Shown here: positions 8,816-17,079 of the stretch, piece by piece | Numbering within the stretch: the stretch's first letter is position 1 | Layout of the letters: every line of letters starts with the position of its first letter | Assembly (NCBI RefSeq): GCF_900302445.1 | Contig: NZ_ONZF01000004.1 | Span: 62,001 to 126,000, forward strand | Source: Palleronia abyssalis | Lineage (GTDB): Bacteria; Pseudomonadota; Alphaproteobacteria; Rhodobacterales; Rhodobacteraceae | Direction: 5' to 3' | DNA: 64,000 nucleotides | The notes under the pieces: generated by a model | Databases searched by the model: none | What the model was told of the DNA's origin: nothing | The model's input: the letters and a program-made list of their open reading frames with translations, nothing else | Program-made: the position numbers and the translations under genes

Positions 8816-10135
8816 CTAGCGCCCGGTGATCCCCGGGAACGCGATCAGCACGGCCAGCCCTAGGATCTGCAACGCGATGAACGGCAGCAGCGACTTGAAG
8901 ATCTCGCCCAGGCTGATGTCGGGCGGCGCGACCGATTTCAGGTAGAACGCGGCGGGACCGAAAGGCGGTGACAGGAAGCTGACCTGCATGTTCATGCAAA
9001 ACAGCACGCCGAACCACACCGGGTCATAGCCCAGATCGGTGATGATCGGCACGAAGACCGGCATCGCAAGAAGCGCGATCCCAACCCAGTCGAGGAACAT
9101 CCCCAGAAGGAACAGGATCGCCATCATGAACAGCAGCACGACCAGCCGGTTGTCCGAGATGTTGGCGACCAGCGACTGGATGAACTCAAGCCCCCCCATC
9201 AGGTTGAACACCCCCACCAGTGCCGACGCTCCGATGCCGATCCAGACGATCATGCCCACCGTCTGCAATGTCTGAAGGGCCGCGCCCTTCATCAGCGACA
9301 GCGTGAACTCCCCCCGCAGCATGGTCGAGACCATGACCCCCAGTACGCCAACTGCCGACGCCTCGGTCACGCTGGCGATGCCGCCATAGATCGATCCCAG
9401 AACGCCGATGACCACGAGGATCGGAAGGATCAACCCGCGCAGCAGCTTCAGCTTTTCGGCGGAGGTGGTCGTTTCGTCAAGCGGCAGCGCTGGCGCGGCC
9501 TCGGGGTTCAGCCACCCGCGGAACAGCACATAGGCGACGTAGAACCCCGCTAGCATCAGCCCCGGCAAAAACGACGCGGTGAACAGGTCCCCGATCGAGA
9601 CATTGGCCGTCAGCCCGTAGATGATCAGCACGATCGACGGCGGCACCATGGTCCCCAGCGCCCCGCCCGCGCAGACGACCCCGATGGCCAGCCTGCGGTC
9701 GTATCCCAGCCGCAGCATCTGCGGCAGCGCGATCAGGCCCAGCAGCACGATCTCGCCCCCGATGATTCCTGACATGGCCGCCAGGATCACCGCGACGATG
9801 ATCGTCTGGATCGCGACCCCGCCCCGCAGGCGCCCGCCCACCAGCTTCATCGCGTCGAAGAGATCCCGCGCGATCCCGGACCGGTCCAGAATGGCGGCCA
9901 TCAGCACGAACATCGGGACCGAGACGAAGACGAAGCTGGAAACGAAGGAATAGACGCGGCTGGTGATCAGCGGCACCGCCATGGGGCCGAACCAGCCCAG
10001 CGCGAAGATCAGCGCGACAAGCAGCGTGACGAACGCCAGCGGGATGCCCGTGACCAGCAGCACCAGCAGCATGGCGAACATGGCATAGGTCGCCGTTTCG
10101 ACGCCAAGCCCCTGGAGGGATCCGAACACTTCCAT
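8816..10135 (-). CDS. dctM: TRAP transporter large permease (DctM type)
   Basis: A 439-residue, strongly hydrophobic protein with about 12-13 predicted membrane segments and DctM-family blocks such as VPMFVLMAAIL, the GGEIVLLGLIALPQMLRLGYD loop and GTMVPPSIVLIIYG. It is the ion-coupled permease of a tripartite ATP-independent periplasmic system. It is the last gene of an operon gntK-dctP-dctQ-dctM and starts 1 nt after the dctQ stop. The substrate is inferred to be gluconate or a related sugar acid, because gntK heads the operon and a LacI-type regulator lies opposite. Confidence 0.93.
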   Translation of the reverse strand: MEVFGSLQGLGVETATYAMFAMLLVLLVTGIPLAFVTLLVALIFALGWFGPMAVPLITSRVYSFVSSFVFVSVPMFVLMAAILDRSGIARDLFDAMKLVGGRLRGGVAIQTIIVAVILAAMSGIIGGEIVLLGLIALPQMLRLGYDRRLAIGVVCAGGALGTMVPPSIVLIIYGLTANVSIGDLFTASFLPGLMLAGFYVAYVLFRGWLNPEAAPALPLDETTTSAEKLKLLRGLILPILVVIGVLGSIYGGIASVTEASAVGVLGVMVSTMLRGEFTLSLMKGAALQTLQTVGMIVWIGIGASALVGVFNLMGGLEFIQSLVANISDNRLVVLLFMMAILFLLGMFLDWVGIALLAMPVFVPIITDLGYDPVWFGVLFCMNMQVSFLSPPFGPAAFYLKSVAPPDISLGEIFKSLLPFIALQILGLAVLIAFPGITGR

Positions 10136-10136
10136 C

Positions 10137-10709
10137 TCAGCGTTTCCCGCGTGCGTAGTTGATTGTCAGGATCACGAACTGAAGCGCCATGACCGTCAGA
10201 ACCGCGAACAGGAACACCTTCAGGGCGCCGGGATAGACCGGGTTCCAGGCGCTGCCCGACCGCTCCAGCCGGAAGTCGCCCGCAGGCGTGAAGGCGGCAC
10301 GTTCGACCATCAGCCATGCTGCGTAGGCGAACATCGCCGCCGACGCGGCGCAGATCACCGAGATCACGACGTCAAACGCGCGTCTGATGCGCGGCGGGAT
10401 CGCGTCATAGATCAGCACGACGCGGATATGGCTGTCGCGCGCGACGCAATAGAGGCCGCCATAGACGAAGGCGATGCCCGACAGGAAGATCGTCGTCTCG
10501 TGCGCCCAGGTGGTGGGGCTGTTGAAGAAGTATCGCAGGACGACCTCCTGGATCAGGATCAGCATGGCCGCGACGATGCCGATGGCAAAGATTATCCCGC
10601 CCTTGGAAATCCAAGCGCCCAGCAAACCCGCCTGCGGGATCGGCCCGCCCTCATCGCGATGCGGCGTCTCGCTGGCACCGTGGTCGATGTCGTCCTTCGC
10701 GTCGGTCAT
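10137..10709 (-). CDS. dctQ: TRAP transporter small permease (DctQ type)
   Basis: A 190-residue protein with four predicted transmembrane segments (for example GIIFAIGIVAAMLILIQEVV and FVYGGLYCVARDSHIRVVLI) and the DctQ signature F-NSPTTWAHETTIFLSGIAF. It supports the large permease in the inner membrane. The start at 10709 follows GGGAGGGG on the minus strand; the six extra codons upstream are not needed. A perfect hairpin separates it from dctP upstream, which should give more binding protein than permease. Confidence 0.9.
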   Translation of the reverse strand: MTDAKDDIDHGASETPHRDEGGPIPQAGLLGAWISKGGIIFAIGIVAAMLILIQEVVLRYFFNSPTTWAHETTIFLSGIAFVYGGLYCVARDSHIRVVLIYDAIPPRIRRAFDVVISVICAASAAMFAYAAWLMVERAAFTPAGDFRLERSGSAWNPVYPGALKVFLFAVLTVMALQFVILTINYARGKR

Positions 10710-10734
10710 CCGACAGCCCCCTCCCAAAAAGAAA

Positions 10735-10761
10735 GGGCCGGCTCCGGGGTGGAGCCGGCCC
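10735..10761 (-). terminator. Intra-operon hairpin between dctP and dctQ
   Basis: A perfect 11-bp stem, GGGCCGGCTCC (10735-10745) with GGAGCCGGCCC (10751-10761), and a 5-nt loop. In the direction of transcription it is followed by TTTCTTTTTGGG, so it is a good partial terminator or 3'-end stabiliser for the dctP message. Confidence 0.75.
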
Positions 10762-10778
10762 GACCTGGCCGTGCCAGA

Positions 10779-11786
10779 TTACATCAGGCCCTGTTCGGTC
10801 AGGTAGGCCGTCAGCGTGTCATACACCTTCTGGGCGTTCTCGGACCGCTCGGCGACCTTCTCCCACTCGCCCTGGGCGATCTGGCGGAACTTCGCACGCT
10901 CTTCGTCGGACCAGTCATGGACCGTCACGTCGCCCGAGGCCTTGGCCTCTTCGACCGCCTGCTGATCGGCTTCCTGCAAAGCCGACACCTGCATGCGCGA
11001 GAATTCCTGCACCGACTCTTCCAGCGCGGCGCGCTGCTCGTCGGTCAGGCTGTCCCACTTGCCCTTGTTCATCGAGATCTCGACCAGCGGCATCGAGTGG
11101 AAGCCGGGATAGACCGGGTGCGGGGCGACATCGTGCATGCCCTGCGCTTGGTTGGTCGAGAACACGGTATAGTCGGCCGCGTCGATCACGCCCTTGTCGA
11201 GCGAGGTGAACACTTCCGATCCGGGCAGGTTCACCGGCGCGGCACCCGCGGCGGCAAAGACCTGCTGGACCAGCCCTTCCGGCGCGCGCAGCTTCAGGCC
11301 CTGAAGATCGTCCACACCGTCCAGCGGCACCTTCGACACGAAGGCTTCCAGCCCCGGGGTCGTCGCGCCGATGAACTGCAGGCCGTAGGGGTTCAGAAGC
11401 TCGTTCATCAGCTCCTTGCCGCCGCCGGTCTCCATGAAGTCGAACATTTCCTGCGGGTCGCCCCAGGCGCCCACGGGGTTGGCGATCAGGCCGAAGGCGG
11501 CGTCCTTGCCCGCGAAATACGACGTGTCGGTCACGTGCCCGTCCAGGATACCGGCGGCGATGGCGTCCTGCGTCTCGTTATGGGCGACGATGGATTCGAC
11601 GGGCAGAAGGTTGATCTCGATGGCGCCGTCGGTCTTTTCCGACACGCTCTCGGCCCATTGCTGCTGCAGCTGGAAGTTCGGGTTGCCCGCCGGGTCGGAC
11701 GACTGGAAGCGCAAGGTCATGTCCTGCGCGAACGCGGCCGAGGCGGTGCTCATGGCCAGCAATGCGGTGATCGTAAGGGTCTTCAT
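10779..11786 (-). CDS. dctP: TRAP transporter substrate-binding protein (DctP type)
   Basis: A 335-residue periplasmic binding protein with a signal peptide (MKTLTITALLAMSTASAAFA). The fold signatures include LRFQSSDPAGNPNFQLQQQW near the start and GLKLRAPEGLVQQVFAAAGA in the middle; in this family the Arg of LRAP usually contacts the ligand carboxylate. The start is preceded by TGGGAGGATAACC on the minus strand. It lies 13 nt after gntK, so a gluconate-like sugar acid is the most likely ligand, by inference from context only. Confidence 0.9.
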   Translation of the reverse strand: MKTLTITALLAMSTASAAFAQDMTLRFQSSDPAGNPNFQLQQQWAESVSEKTDGAIEINLLPVESIVAHNETQDAIAAGILDGHVTDTSYFAGKDAAFGLIANPVGAWGDPQEMFDFMETGGGKELMNELLNPYGLQFIGATTPGLEAFVSKVPLDGVDDLQGLKLRAPEGLVQQVFAAAGAAPVNLPGSEVFTSLDKGVIDAADYTVFSTNQAQGMHDVAPHPVYPGFHSMPLVEISMNKGKWDSLTDEQRAALEESVQEFSRMQVSALQEADQQAVEEAKASGDVTVHDWSDEERAKFRQIAQGEWEKVAERSENAQKVYDTLTAYLTEQGLM

Positions 11787-11799
11787 GGTTATCCTCCCA

Positions 11800-12315
11800 C
11801 TAGGAATTGGCCGGCCGCGCAGTGTCTTGCGACCGGGTTACGAAGTCATAGGCCGCCGCGGCCAGTCGGTCGGGCGGGTCGGTGATCTCCAAGGTCAGGA
11901 CGTTGTCCCCCTCGGGCGGTTCGAGGTCGGCAAGCTGGCTGTCGATCAGGCTGGTCGGCATGTAATGCGCGGTGCGCCGCGACATGCGCGCAGTGACAAG
12001 CGGGCGGCTGCCCTGCAGGAACACGATGTCCATGTGCCCCAACCGCTCGACCAGCCGCGCGCGATAAGCACGCTTCAGCGCCGAACAGGCGATTACGGTG
12101 CTGCTGCCGGCGTTGATCGCGGCCTCGGCCACGCGGTCCAACCAGTCCCACCGGTCGATGTCGGTCAGGGCCTCGCCCCGGGCCATCCGCTCGATCGCCT
12201 CGGCAGCGTGGTGATCGTCGGCTTCGACCAAAGGACGGCGCAGATGCGCGGCCAGAAGACCCGCAACGGTCGTCTTGCCGGTCCCGCAGATGCCCATCAC
12301 CAGGATGTGCCGCAA
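11800..12315 (-). CDS. gntK: Gluconokinase
   Basis: A 171-residue kinase, the normal length for the GntK family. The P-loop is at residues 8-16 (GICGTGKTT); a substrate/Walker-type block EADDHHAAEAIERMARGEAL and CSALKRAYRARL follow, both typical of gluconokinases. It phosphorylates D-gluconate to 6-phosphogluconate, feeding the Entner-Doudoroff or pentose phosphate route. It is the first gene of the operon with the TRAP genes and is divergent from a LacI-type regulator; the 103-nt gap carries two palindromic operators. Confidence 0.93.
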   Translation of the reverse strand: MRHILVMGICGTGKTTVAGLLAAHLRRPLVEADDHHAAEAIERMARGEALTDIDRWDWLDRVAEAAINAGSSTVIACSALKRAYRARLVERLGHMDIVFLQGSRPLVTARMSRRTAHYMPTSLIDSQLADLEPPEGDNVLTLEITDPPDRLAAAAYDFVTRSQDTARPANS

Positions 12316-12352
12316 AGCCTGTCCCCCCTAGATTCAGCTGCCACCAATACGC

Positions 12353-12368
12353 ATGACAGCGTTGTCAT
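12353..12368. promoter_or_regulatory. Operator-like palindrome 1 (gntK/gntR intergenic)
   Basis: ATGACAGCGTTGTCAT is a near-perfect 16-bp inverted repeat (central G-T step imperfect). Its centre lies 30 bp (about three helical turns) from the second operator. The form fits a LacI-family binding site, probably for the adjacent regulator. Confidence 0.7.
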
Positions 12369-12383
12369 GGGCGCAATGCATAT

Positions 12384-12397
12384 TGACAGCGCTGTCA
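12384..12397. promoter_or_regulatory. Operator-like palindrome 2 (gntK/gntR intergenic)
   Basis: TGACAGCGCTGTCA is a perfect 14-bp palindrome with the central CG step typical of LacI-family operators. It shares the half-site TGACAGC with palindrome 1 and lies 21 nt before the regulator start, so autoregulation is likely. Confidence 0.75.
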
Positions 12398-12418
12398 TAC
12401 GTCAAGAAGAGTCTCGCC

Positions 12419-13459
12419 ATGCCGAACTCGGAGAATAACGGGCGGAAATCCCCCCGGCGTGTGACCCTGGCCGATGTCGCTCGCGAGGTTGGCGCCTCGA
12501 CGATCACCGTCAGCCGCGCCCTGCGCCGCCCTGAAATGGTGTCGGAAGGTTTGCGCCAACGCATTTCCGCGGCGGTGGCCGATCTGGGCTATCTGCCCGA
12601 CCCAGCCGCGCGGGCCTTGGCCTCGCGCCGCAGCGACGTGATCGGGGTGATCATCCCGTCGGTGACGAACAGCGTCTTTGCAGACGTGCTATCGGGCCTC
12701 TACGACACCGTGGGCGGCACGCCCTACAACGTCCAGCTCGGCAACACCCGCTATCGCCCCGAGATCGAGGAACAGCTGATCCGCATCTTCCTCAGCCAGC
12801 GGCCCGCGGGGCTGATCGTGGCGGGGATCGACCAGACCGACTCCTCGCGCCGACTTCTGGAGAGCGCCGATTGCCCCGTCGTCCAGATCATGGAGCTTGC
12901 GTCGGACCCGGTGGACATGCTGGTCGGATTCTCGCACCGCGCGGCGGCACGGGCGGCGACCGAACACTTGCTCGACCGGGGCTATACCGCCCCCACCTTC
13001 CTGGGGGCCCGCATGGACCCCCGATCCGAACGGCGCTTGCAGGGTTTTCGCGACGCGCTGGACGCGGTCGGAATGTCCACCGAAGGGCGCGAGCTGACGA
13101 CGACCGAGCCGTCCAGCGTCCACCTCGGCGGCGCGCTTCTGGATCGCCACCGCGCCCGCGCGCCCGGGACGGACGCGGTGTTCTGCAACAACGACGACCT
13201 TGCGCTGGGGGCGGCCTTCGCGGCCCAGCGCGCCGGGCTGAAGGTCGGCCGCGACATCGGCATCTGCGGCTTTAACGACCTCGAGGTCATGGCCGCCGCC
13301 CACCCCAGCATCACCAGCGTCAGGACATTCCGCCGCCAGATGGGCGAAACCGCCGCGCTGCGAGTCCTCGACCACCTTGGCGGCAAGGAGACGGGACCCC
13401 GGGTCGTCGACCTCAGTTACAAGCTGATCCCGCGCAGCAGCACGGATCGTGGGGCGTAA
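12419..13459 (+). CDS. gntR: LacI-family transcriptional regulator, probable gluconate repressor
   Basis: A 346-residue protein. The N-terminal LacI helix-turn-helix (VTLADVAREVGASTITVSRA) and hinge are followed by a periplasmic-binding-type sensor domain (SDVIGVIIPSVTNSVFADVL, later DAVFCNNDDLALGA and GICGFNDLEVMAAAHP). The conserved NDD/GFND elements point to the GntR subgroup of LacI proteins, which bind gluconate or its phosphate. The start ATG at 12419 follows AAGAAGAG; an upstream ATG at 12353 lies inside the operator and is rejected. It faces gntK and presumably represses both transcripts. Confidence 0.85.
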   Translation: MPNSENNGRKSPRRVTLADVAREVGASTITVSRALRRPEMVSEGLRQRISAAVADLGYLPDPAARALASRRSDVIGVIIPSVTNSVFADVLSGLYDTVGGTPYNVQLGNTRYRPEIEEQLIRIFLSQRPAGLIVAGIDQTDSSRRLLESADCPVVQIMELASDPVDMLVGFSHRAAARAATEHLLDRGYTAPTFLGARMDPRSERRLQGFRDALDAVGMSTEGRELTTTEPSSVHLGGALLDRHRARAPGTDAVFCNNDDLALGAAFAAQRAGLKVGRDIGICGFNDLEVMAAAHPSITSVRTFRRQMGETAALRVLDHLGGKETGPRVVDLSYKLIPRSSTDRGA

Positions 13460-13480
13460 CCAGACGCCTCTCCCAAGCCG

Positions 13481-14755
13481 TCAGACGATCCCGCCGCCAC
13501 CGCCGGCCGATACTGGCCGCGCTTCGGCCACCTGAGCACGGTATCCGGCGGTGCGGTAGGTCACGAGCGGATCGACCGCACACCCTTTCTCGAACCGTGC
13601 CATCTGCAGGATCGGCGTCACGTCGGTGCGGAACGCGCGCTTCAGCGTCTCGGACGCCATCAGCGCGTCGTTCTCGTCCTGATAGCCCGCCAGCGCCGCG
13701 CGATCCACGATCAGCGCCTGCGCATAGGCGCGCTGCACTTCCATGGCCGAGTTCATCAGGCTCTCGATCGGGTCGGTGACGTTGTGGCTCTGGTCGAGCA
13801 TATGCGCCGGGTCGAAGCCCGGCGTATCGGCCGCGTTGACCAGCTCGTTGAACACCAGGAACAGGCGGTAAGGATCGACGGACCCGGTATCCAGATCATC
13901 GTCGCCATACTTGCTGTCGTTGAAGTGGAACCCGCCCAGCTTGCCGAACTGGATCAGCCGCGCGACGATCATCTCGATATTCACCGTCGGCGCGTGGTGG
14001 CCGAGGTCGACGAGGCAGAAGGCCCGCTCGCCCAGCTCCTTGGCGATCAGGTAGTTCGTGCCCCAGTCCTGCACGACCGTCGAATAGAAGGCCGGCTCGA
14101 AGATCTTGTGCTCGGTGAACAGGCGCCAATCCTCGGGCAGCTTGCCATAGATCGCGCGGGCCGAGTCGAGATACCGCTCGAACTGCTTGGTCATGTTGAC
14201 CTGCCCGGGGAAGTTCGACCCGTCGCCGACCCAGATCGTCAGCGCCTTCGACCCGATCTTCTGGCCCAGCTCCATGCAGTAAAGGTTATGCTCGACCGCC
14301 TGCGCCCGCGTCGCCGCGTCGGTGTGTGACAGCGACCCGAACTTGTAGCTATGCGCCTGACCCGCAGCGTCCGAGAACGTGTTCGAGTTCATCGCGTCGA
14401 AGCCAAGCCCCAATTCCTCGGCCTTGGCGGTCAGGTCGGCGGGGGCGGCATCGTCCCACGGGATATGCAGCGACACGCGCGGGGTAGCGCCCGTCAACTG
14501 GTGGATCACGCCGCAATCGTCGAGCTTGTCGAAGATCGAGGCCGGCTCCCCCTGCCCCGGAAAGCGCGCGAACCGCGTGCCCCCGGTGCCGACGCCCCAG
14601 GACGGCACCGCGATGCCGTAGCCCGCGACCTTGTCCTTGACGGCGGCGATGTCGATGCCGCGCCGGTCCAGCTGCTCGGCCAGCGCGTCGTAATCTGCGC
14701 GCAAGCGTGCCTCGTCTGCCTCATTCGCGGCGGCGATGGTGGTCTTGTCGATCAT
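13481..14755 (-). CDS. rhaI: L-rhamnose isomerase (RhaI type)
   Basis: A 424-residue sugar isomerase of the xylose-isomerase-like TIM-barrel group, matching the RhaI proteins of rhizobia and Pseudomonas rather than E. coli RhaA. Visible blocks are a metal-site region GGFHFNDSKYGDDDLD, the FCLVDLGHHAPTVN segment and ALTIWVGDGSNFPGQ. It converts L-rhamnose to L-rhamnulose in the cytoplasm. The start at 14755 follows GGGAGGATAAC; the upstream 26 codons belong to the intergenic hairpin region. It is the second gene of the rhaD-rhaI operon and converges on gntR. Confidence 0.92.
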   Translation of the reverse strand: MIDKTTIAAANEADEARLRADYDALAEQLDRRGIDIAAVKDKVAGYGIAVPSWGVGTGGTRFARFPGQGEPASIFDKLDDCGVIHQLTGATPRVSLHIPWDDAAPADLTAKAEELGLGFDAMNSNTFSDAAGQAHSYKFGSLSHTDAATRAQAVEHNLYCMELGQKIGSKALTIWVGDGSNFPGQVNMTKQFERYLDSARAIYGKLPEDWRLFTEHKIFEPAFYSTVVQDWGTNYLIAKELGERAFCLVDLGHHAPTVNIEMIVARLIQFGKLGGFHFNDSKYGDDDLDTGSVDPYRLFLVFNELVNAADTPGFDPAHMLDQSHNVTDPIESLMNSAMEVQRAYAQALIVDRAALAGYQDENDALMASETLKRAFRTDVTPILQMARFEKGCAVDPLVTYRTAGYRAQVAEARPVSAGGGGGIV

Positions 14756-14773
14756 GTTATCCTCCCGTTCGGA

Positions 14774-14794
14774 TGCGCGGGGGTTGCCCGCGCA
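14774..14794 (-). terminator. Intercistronic hairpin between rhaD and rhaI
   Basis: A perfect 8-bp stem, TGCGCGGG (14774-14781) with CCCGCGCA (14787-14794), and a 5-nt loop. It lies between the rhaD stop and the rhaI ribosome site. There is no U-run, so it may stabilise the upstream message or weaken read-through rather than end transcription. Confidence 0.45.
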
Positions 14795-14801
14795 CCGAAA
14801 A

Positions 14802-16904
14802 TTACCGCGTGAACGATTGCACGTTGCCCGCATCCACGTTGACGATGTTGCCCGTCGATTTCGCGCTTTCGTCGCTGGCGAAGAAGTAGCAGGCGGCGGC
14901 GATGTCCTCGGGCAGCACGCTGCGCTTCAGCAGGCTGCGCTCGCGGTACATCTCTTCCAGCCCCTCCTTGTCGGTCCCGTAGGTGCTGGCCCGCTGGTCC
15001 AGCCACTCGCCCGACCAGATCTTGGACCCGCGCAGCACCGCATCCGGGTTCACCGTGTTCACGCGGATGCCCTCGGGCGCGCCTTCGAGTGCCAGGCACC
15101 GCGCGAGGTGGATTTCCGAGGCCTTCGCCGTGCAATAGGCCGACGCGCCGGGCGACGCGGCAAGCCCGTTCTTCGATGCCACGAAGATCATCGACCCGCC
15201 GATGCCTTGCGTTTTCAGCATCTTGAACGCCTCGCGGCTGACTAGGAAGTAACCGGTCGACAGGATCGACATGTTCTTGTTCCACAGCTCGAGCGTCGTG
15301 TCCTCGACCTTCGCGGACGAGGCGATACCGGCATTCGACACCACGATATCCACGCCGCCGAACTCGACCGCCATCTCGGCATAGGCCGCCGCCACCGCGT
15401 CCTCAGAGGTCACGTTCATCTCGACCGTGCGCACGACGTCCTTGCTGAACCGTCCCGCAAGGTTCTCTTTCGTCGCCGCCAAAGCCTCCGCGTCGATATC
15501 GGCCAGCATGACGCAGGCCCCTTCGGACAGGTACTTCTCGGCCGTTGCGGCACCGATGCCGCCCGCGCCGCCGGTGACGATGGCGATGCGCCCCGCCAGC
15601 GACTTGGGCTTCGGCATCCGCTGAAGCTTGGCTTCCTCAAGAAGCCAGTATTCGATGTCGAACGCCTCCTGCTCGGGCAGGCCCTGATAGGTGCTGACCG
15701 CGTCGGAATTGCGCATCACGTTGATCGCATTGACGTAGAACTCGCCCGAGATCCGCGCCGTCGCCTTGTCCTTGGCGAAGGTGATCATGCCGACGCCCGG
15801 CACCAGGTAGACCACCGCGTTGGGGTCGCGCATGGCGGGGCTGTCGTCGTACTTGCAGCGCTCGTAATAGGCGGCGTAATCGGCGCGGTAGTCCTCGACC
15901 ATGCCCTTCAGCTTGTCGAGCGTGCCGTCCACGTCCGGGTTCGCCGGATCGAAATCCACGACCAGCGGGCGGATCTTGGTGCGCAGGAAGTGGTCGGGGC
16001 AGGACGTCCCCAGCATCGCCAGCGGCTGCATGTCCTTGGCGCCCACGAATTGCAGCACCGCGTCCTGATCGTCGAAATGCCCGACCTTGTGGCTTTCGCC
16101 CGAGATCATGCCTCGGATCGCCGGCATCAACGCCGCGGCCACCCGGCGGCGGTCCTCGGCGGGCAGCGGCTTGTGCACCTCGCCGCCGAACGGCGCGACC
16201 CCTTCGGTCTTCTGTCCGAACCACTCGATCGCCCGGTTGATCGTGTCGAGCGTCAGGCCGTAGCATTCCTCGGCATCATCGGCCCAGGTGAACAACCCGT
16301 GGCTTTCCAGCACGACGCCCTTGGCATCGGGGTTCTTGACGCAGAAATCCTCCAGCCACAGGCCCAACTCGTAGCCCGGCTTCTTCCAGGGCAGCCAGCC
16401 GATGGCGTCGCCATAGATCTCCTGCGTCAGTTCCTTGGAATTCTCGGACGCCGCGATTCCGATGACCGCATCCGGGTGGACGTGATCGACGTGCTTCTTC
16501 GGCACATAAGCGTGCAGCGGCGTGTCGATGGACGCCGCGCGCGGGTTCAGGTTGAAGGTCGAGTGCGGCAGGTAGCCGACCATCTCGTCCTCGTACTCCA
16601 CGCCGCGATACTTGCCCTTCAGCGCCCGCAGCTTGTCCATGTAGAGCGTCGCGAACCCGGCCATGTCGATCGACCCGATATCCCCGCCCGAGCCCTTGAC
16701 CCACAGAACCTCGACCTCGTCGCCGGTCAGCGGATCGGGCTGCATCACCTTGGCCGACGTGTTGCCCCCGCCATAGTTCGTCACCCGCTTGTCCGATCCA
16801 AGCAGGTTCGAGCGGTAGAGCAGCTTTTCAGGCTCGCTCATCGACGCGGCCTTGCCGGCGTCCCATTGATTTTCGATGTGCCCGGTCGCGATGTCTTTGG
16901 CCAT
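14802..16904 (-). CDS. rhaD: Bifunctional rhamnulose-1-phosphate aldolase / short-chain dehydrogenase
   Basis: A 700-residue fusion. Roughly residues 1-430 form a class II aldolase domain (NLLGSDKRVTNYGGGNTSAK near the start, a metal-site block HVDHVHPDAVIG); about 435-700 form an SDR domain with VTGGAGGIGAATA, SNAGIAS and the catalytic YCTAKASE. The aldolase splits L-rhamnulose-1-phosphate into DHAP and L-lactaldehyde. The SDR half is expected to act on the lactaldehyde with NAD(H). The start at 16904 follows GGGAGGGC. It is divergent from the rha regulator and transporter operon, with 175 nt between them that carry repeat arrays. Confidence 0.92.
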   Translation of the reverse strand: MAKDIATGHIENQWDAGKAASMSEPEKLLYRSNLLGSDKRVTNYGGGNTSAKVMQPDPLTGDEVEVLWVKGSGGDIGSIDMAGFATLYMDKLRALKGKYRGVEYEDEMVGYLPHSTFNLNPRAASIDTPLHAYVPKKHVDHVHPDAVIGIAASENSKELTQEIYGDAIGWLPWKKPGYELGLWLEDFCVKNPDAKGVVLESHGLFTWADDAEECYGLTLDTINRAIEWFGQKTEGVAPFGGEVHKPLPAEDRRRVAAALMPAIRGMISGESHKVGHFDDQDAVLQFVGAKDMQPLAMLGTSCPDHFLRTKIRPLVVDFDPANPDVDGTLDKLKGMVEDYRADYAAYYERCKYDDSPAMRDPNAVVYLVPGVGMITFAKDKATARISGEFYVNAINVMRNSDAVSTYQGLPEQEAFDIEYWLLEEAKLQRMPKPKSLAGRIAIVTGGAGGIGAATAEKYLSEGACVMLADIDAEALAATKENLAGRFSKDVVRTVEMNVTSEDAVAAAYAEMAVEFGGVDIVVSNAGIASSAKVEDTTLELWNKNMSILSTGYFLVSREAFKMLKTQGIGGSMIFVASKNGLAASPGASAYCTAKASEIHLARCLALEGAPEGIRVNTVNPDAVLRGSKIWSGEWLDQRASTYGTDKEGLEEMYRERSLLKRSVLPEDIAAACYFFASDESAKSTGNIVNVDAGNVQSFTR

Positions 16905-16962
16905 GCTGTGCCCTCCCATGCGGCTATCCGTTTGCGCGGGACACTCGACCGGGTCGCGCCAC

Positions 16963-16992
16963 AAGTCAATCCTTTTCGATCATGTTCGATCA
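16963..16992 (-). promoter_or_regulatory. Three 10-bp repeats upstream of rhaD (probable RhaR operator)
   Basis: Read on the minus strand, three contiguous 10-bp units follow one another: TGATCGAACA, TGATCGAAAA and GGATTGACTT. DeoR-family regulators commonly bind direct repeats with about 10-bp period. The last unit contains TTGACT, a possible -35 for rhaD. Confidence 0.65.
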
Positions 16993-17016
16993 TGCTGCGC
17001 CGCAGAACCGCCACCC

Positions 17017-17059
17017 TTGATTGTTTTTGATTGACATGAGGCCCCTTCCTCGCAAATCT
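17017..17059 (+). promoter_or_regulatory. Two 10-bp repeats and probable promoter of the rhaR operon
   Basis: Units TTGATTGTTT (17017-17026) and TTGATTGACA (17027-17036) share the TGATTG core with the rhaD-side array but point the other way. The second unit ends in TTGACA (17031-17036), which with AAATCT at 17054-17059 makes a 17-nt-spaced sigma70-like promoter. A regulator bound to the repeats would cover the -35. Confidence 0.6.
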
Positions 17060-17079
17060 TGACGTCAGGGGAGGAACCG

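Noticed and set aside
10428-11885. 485-codon open frame on the plus strand
   Set aside because: It is antisense to the TRAP dctP/dctQ genes and gives Arg/His/Leu-rich sequence typical of antisense frames.
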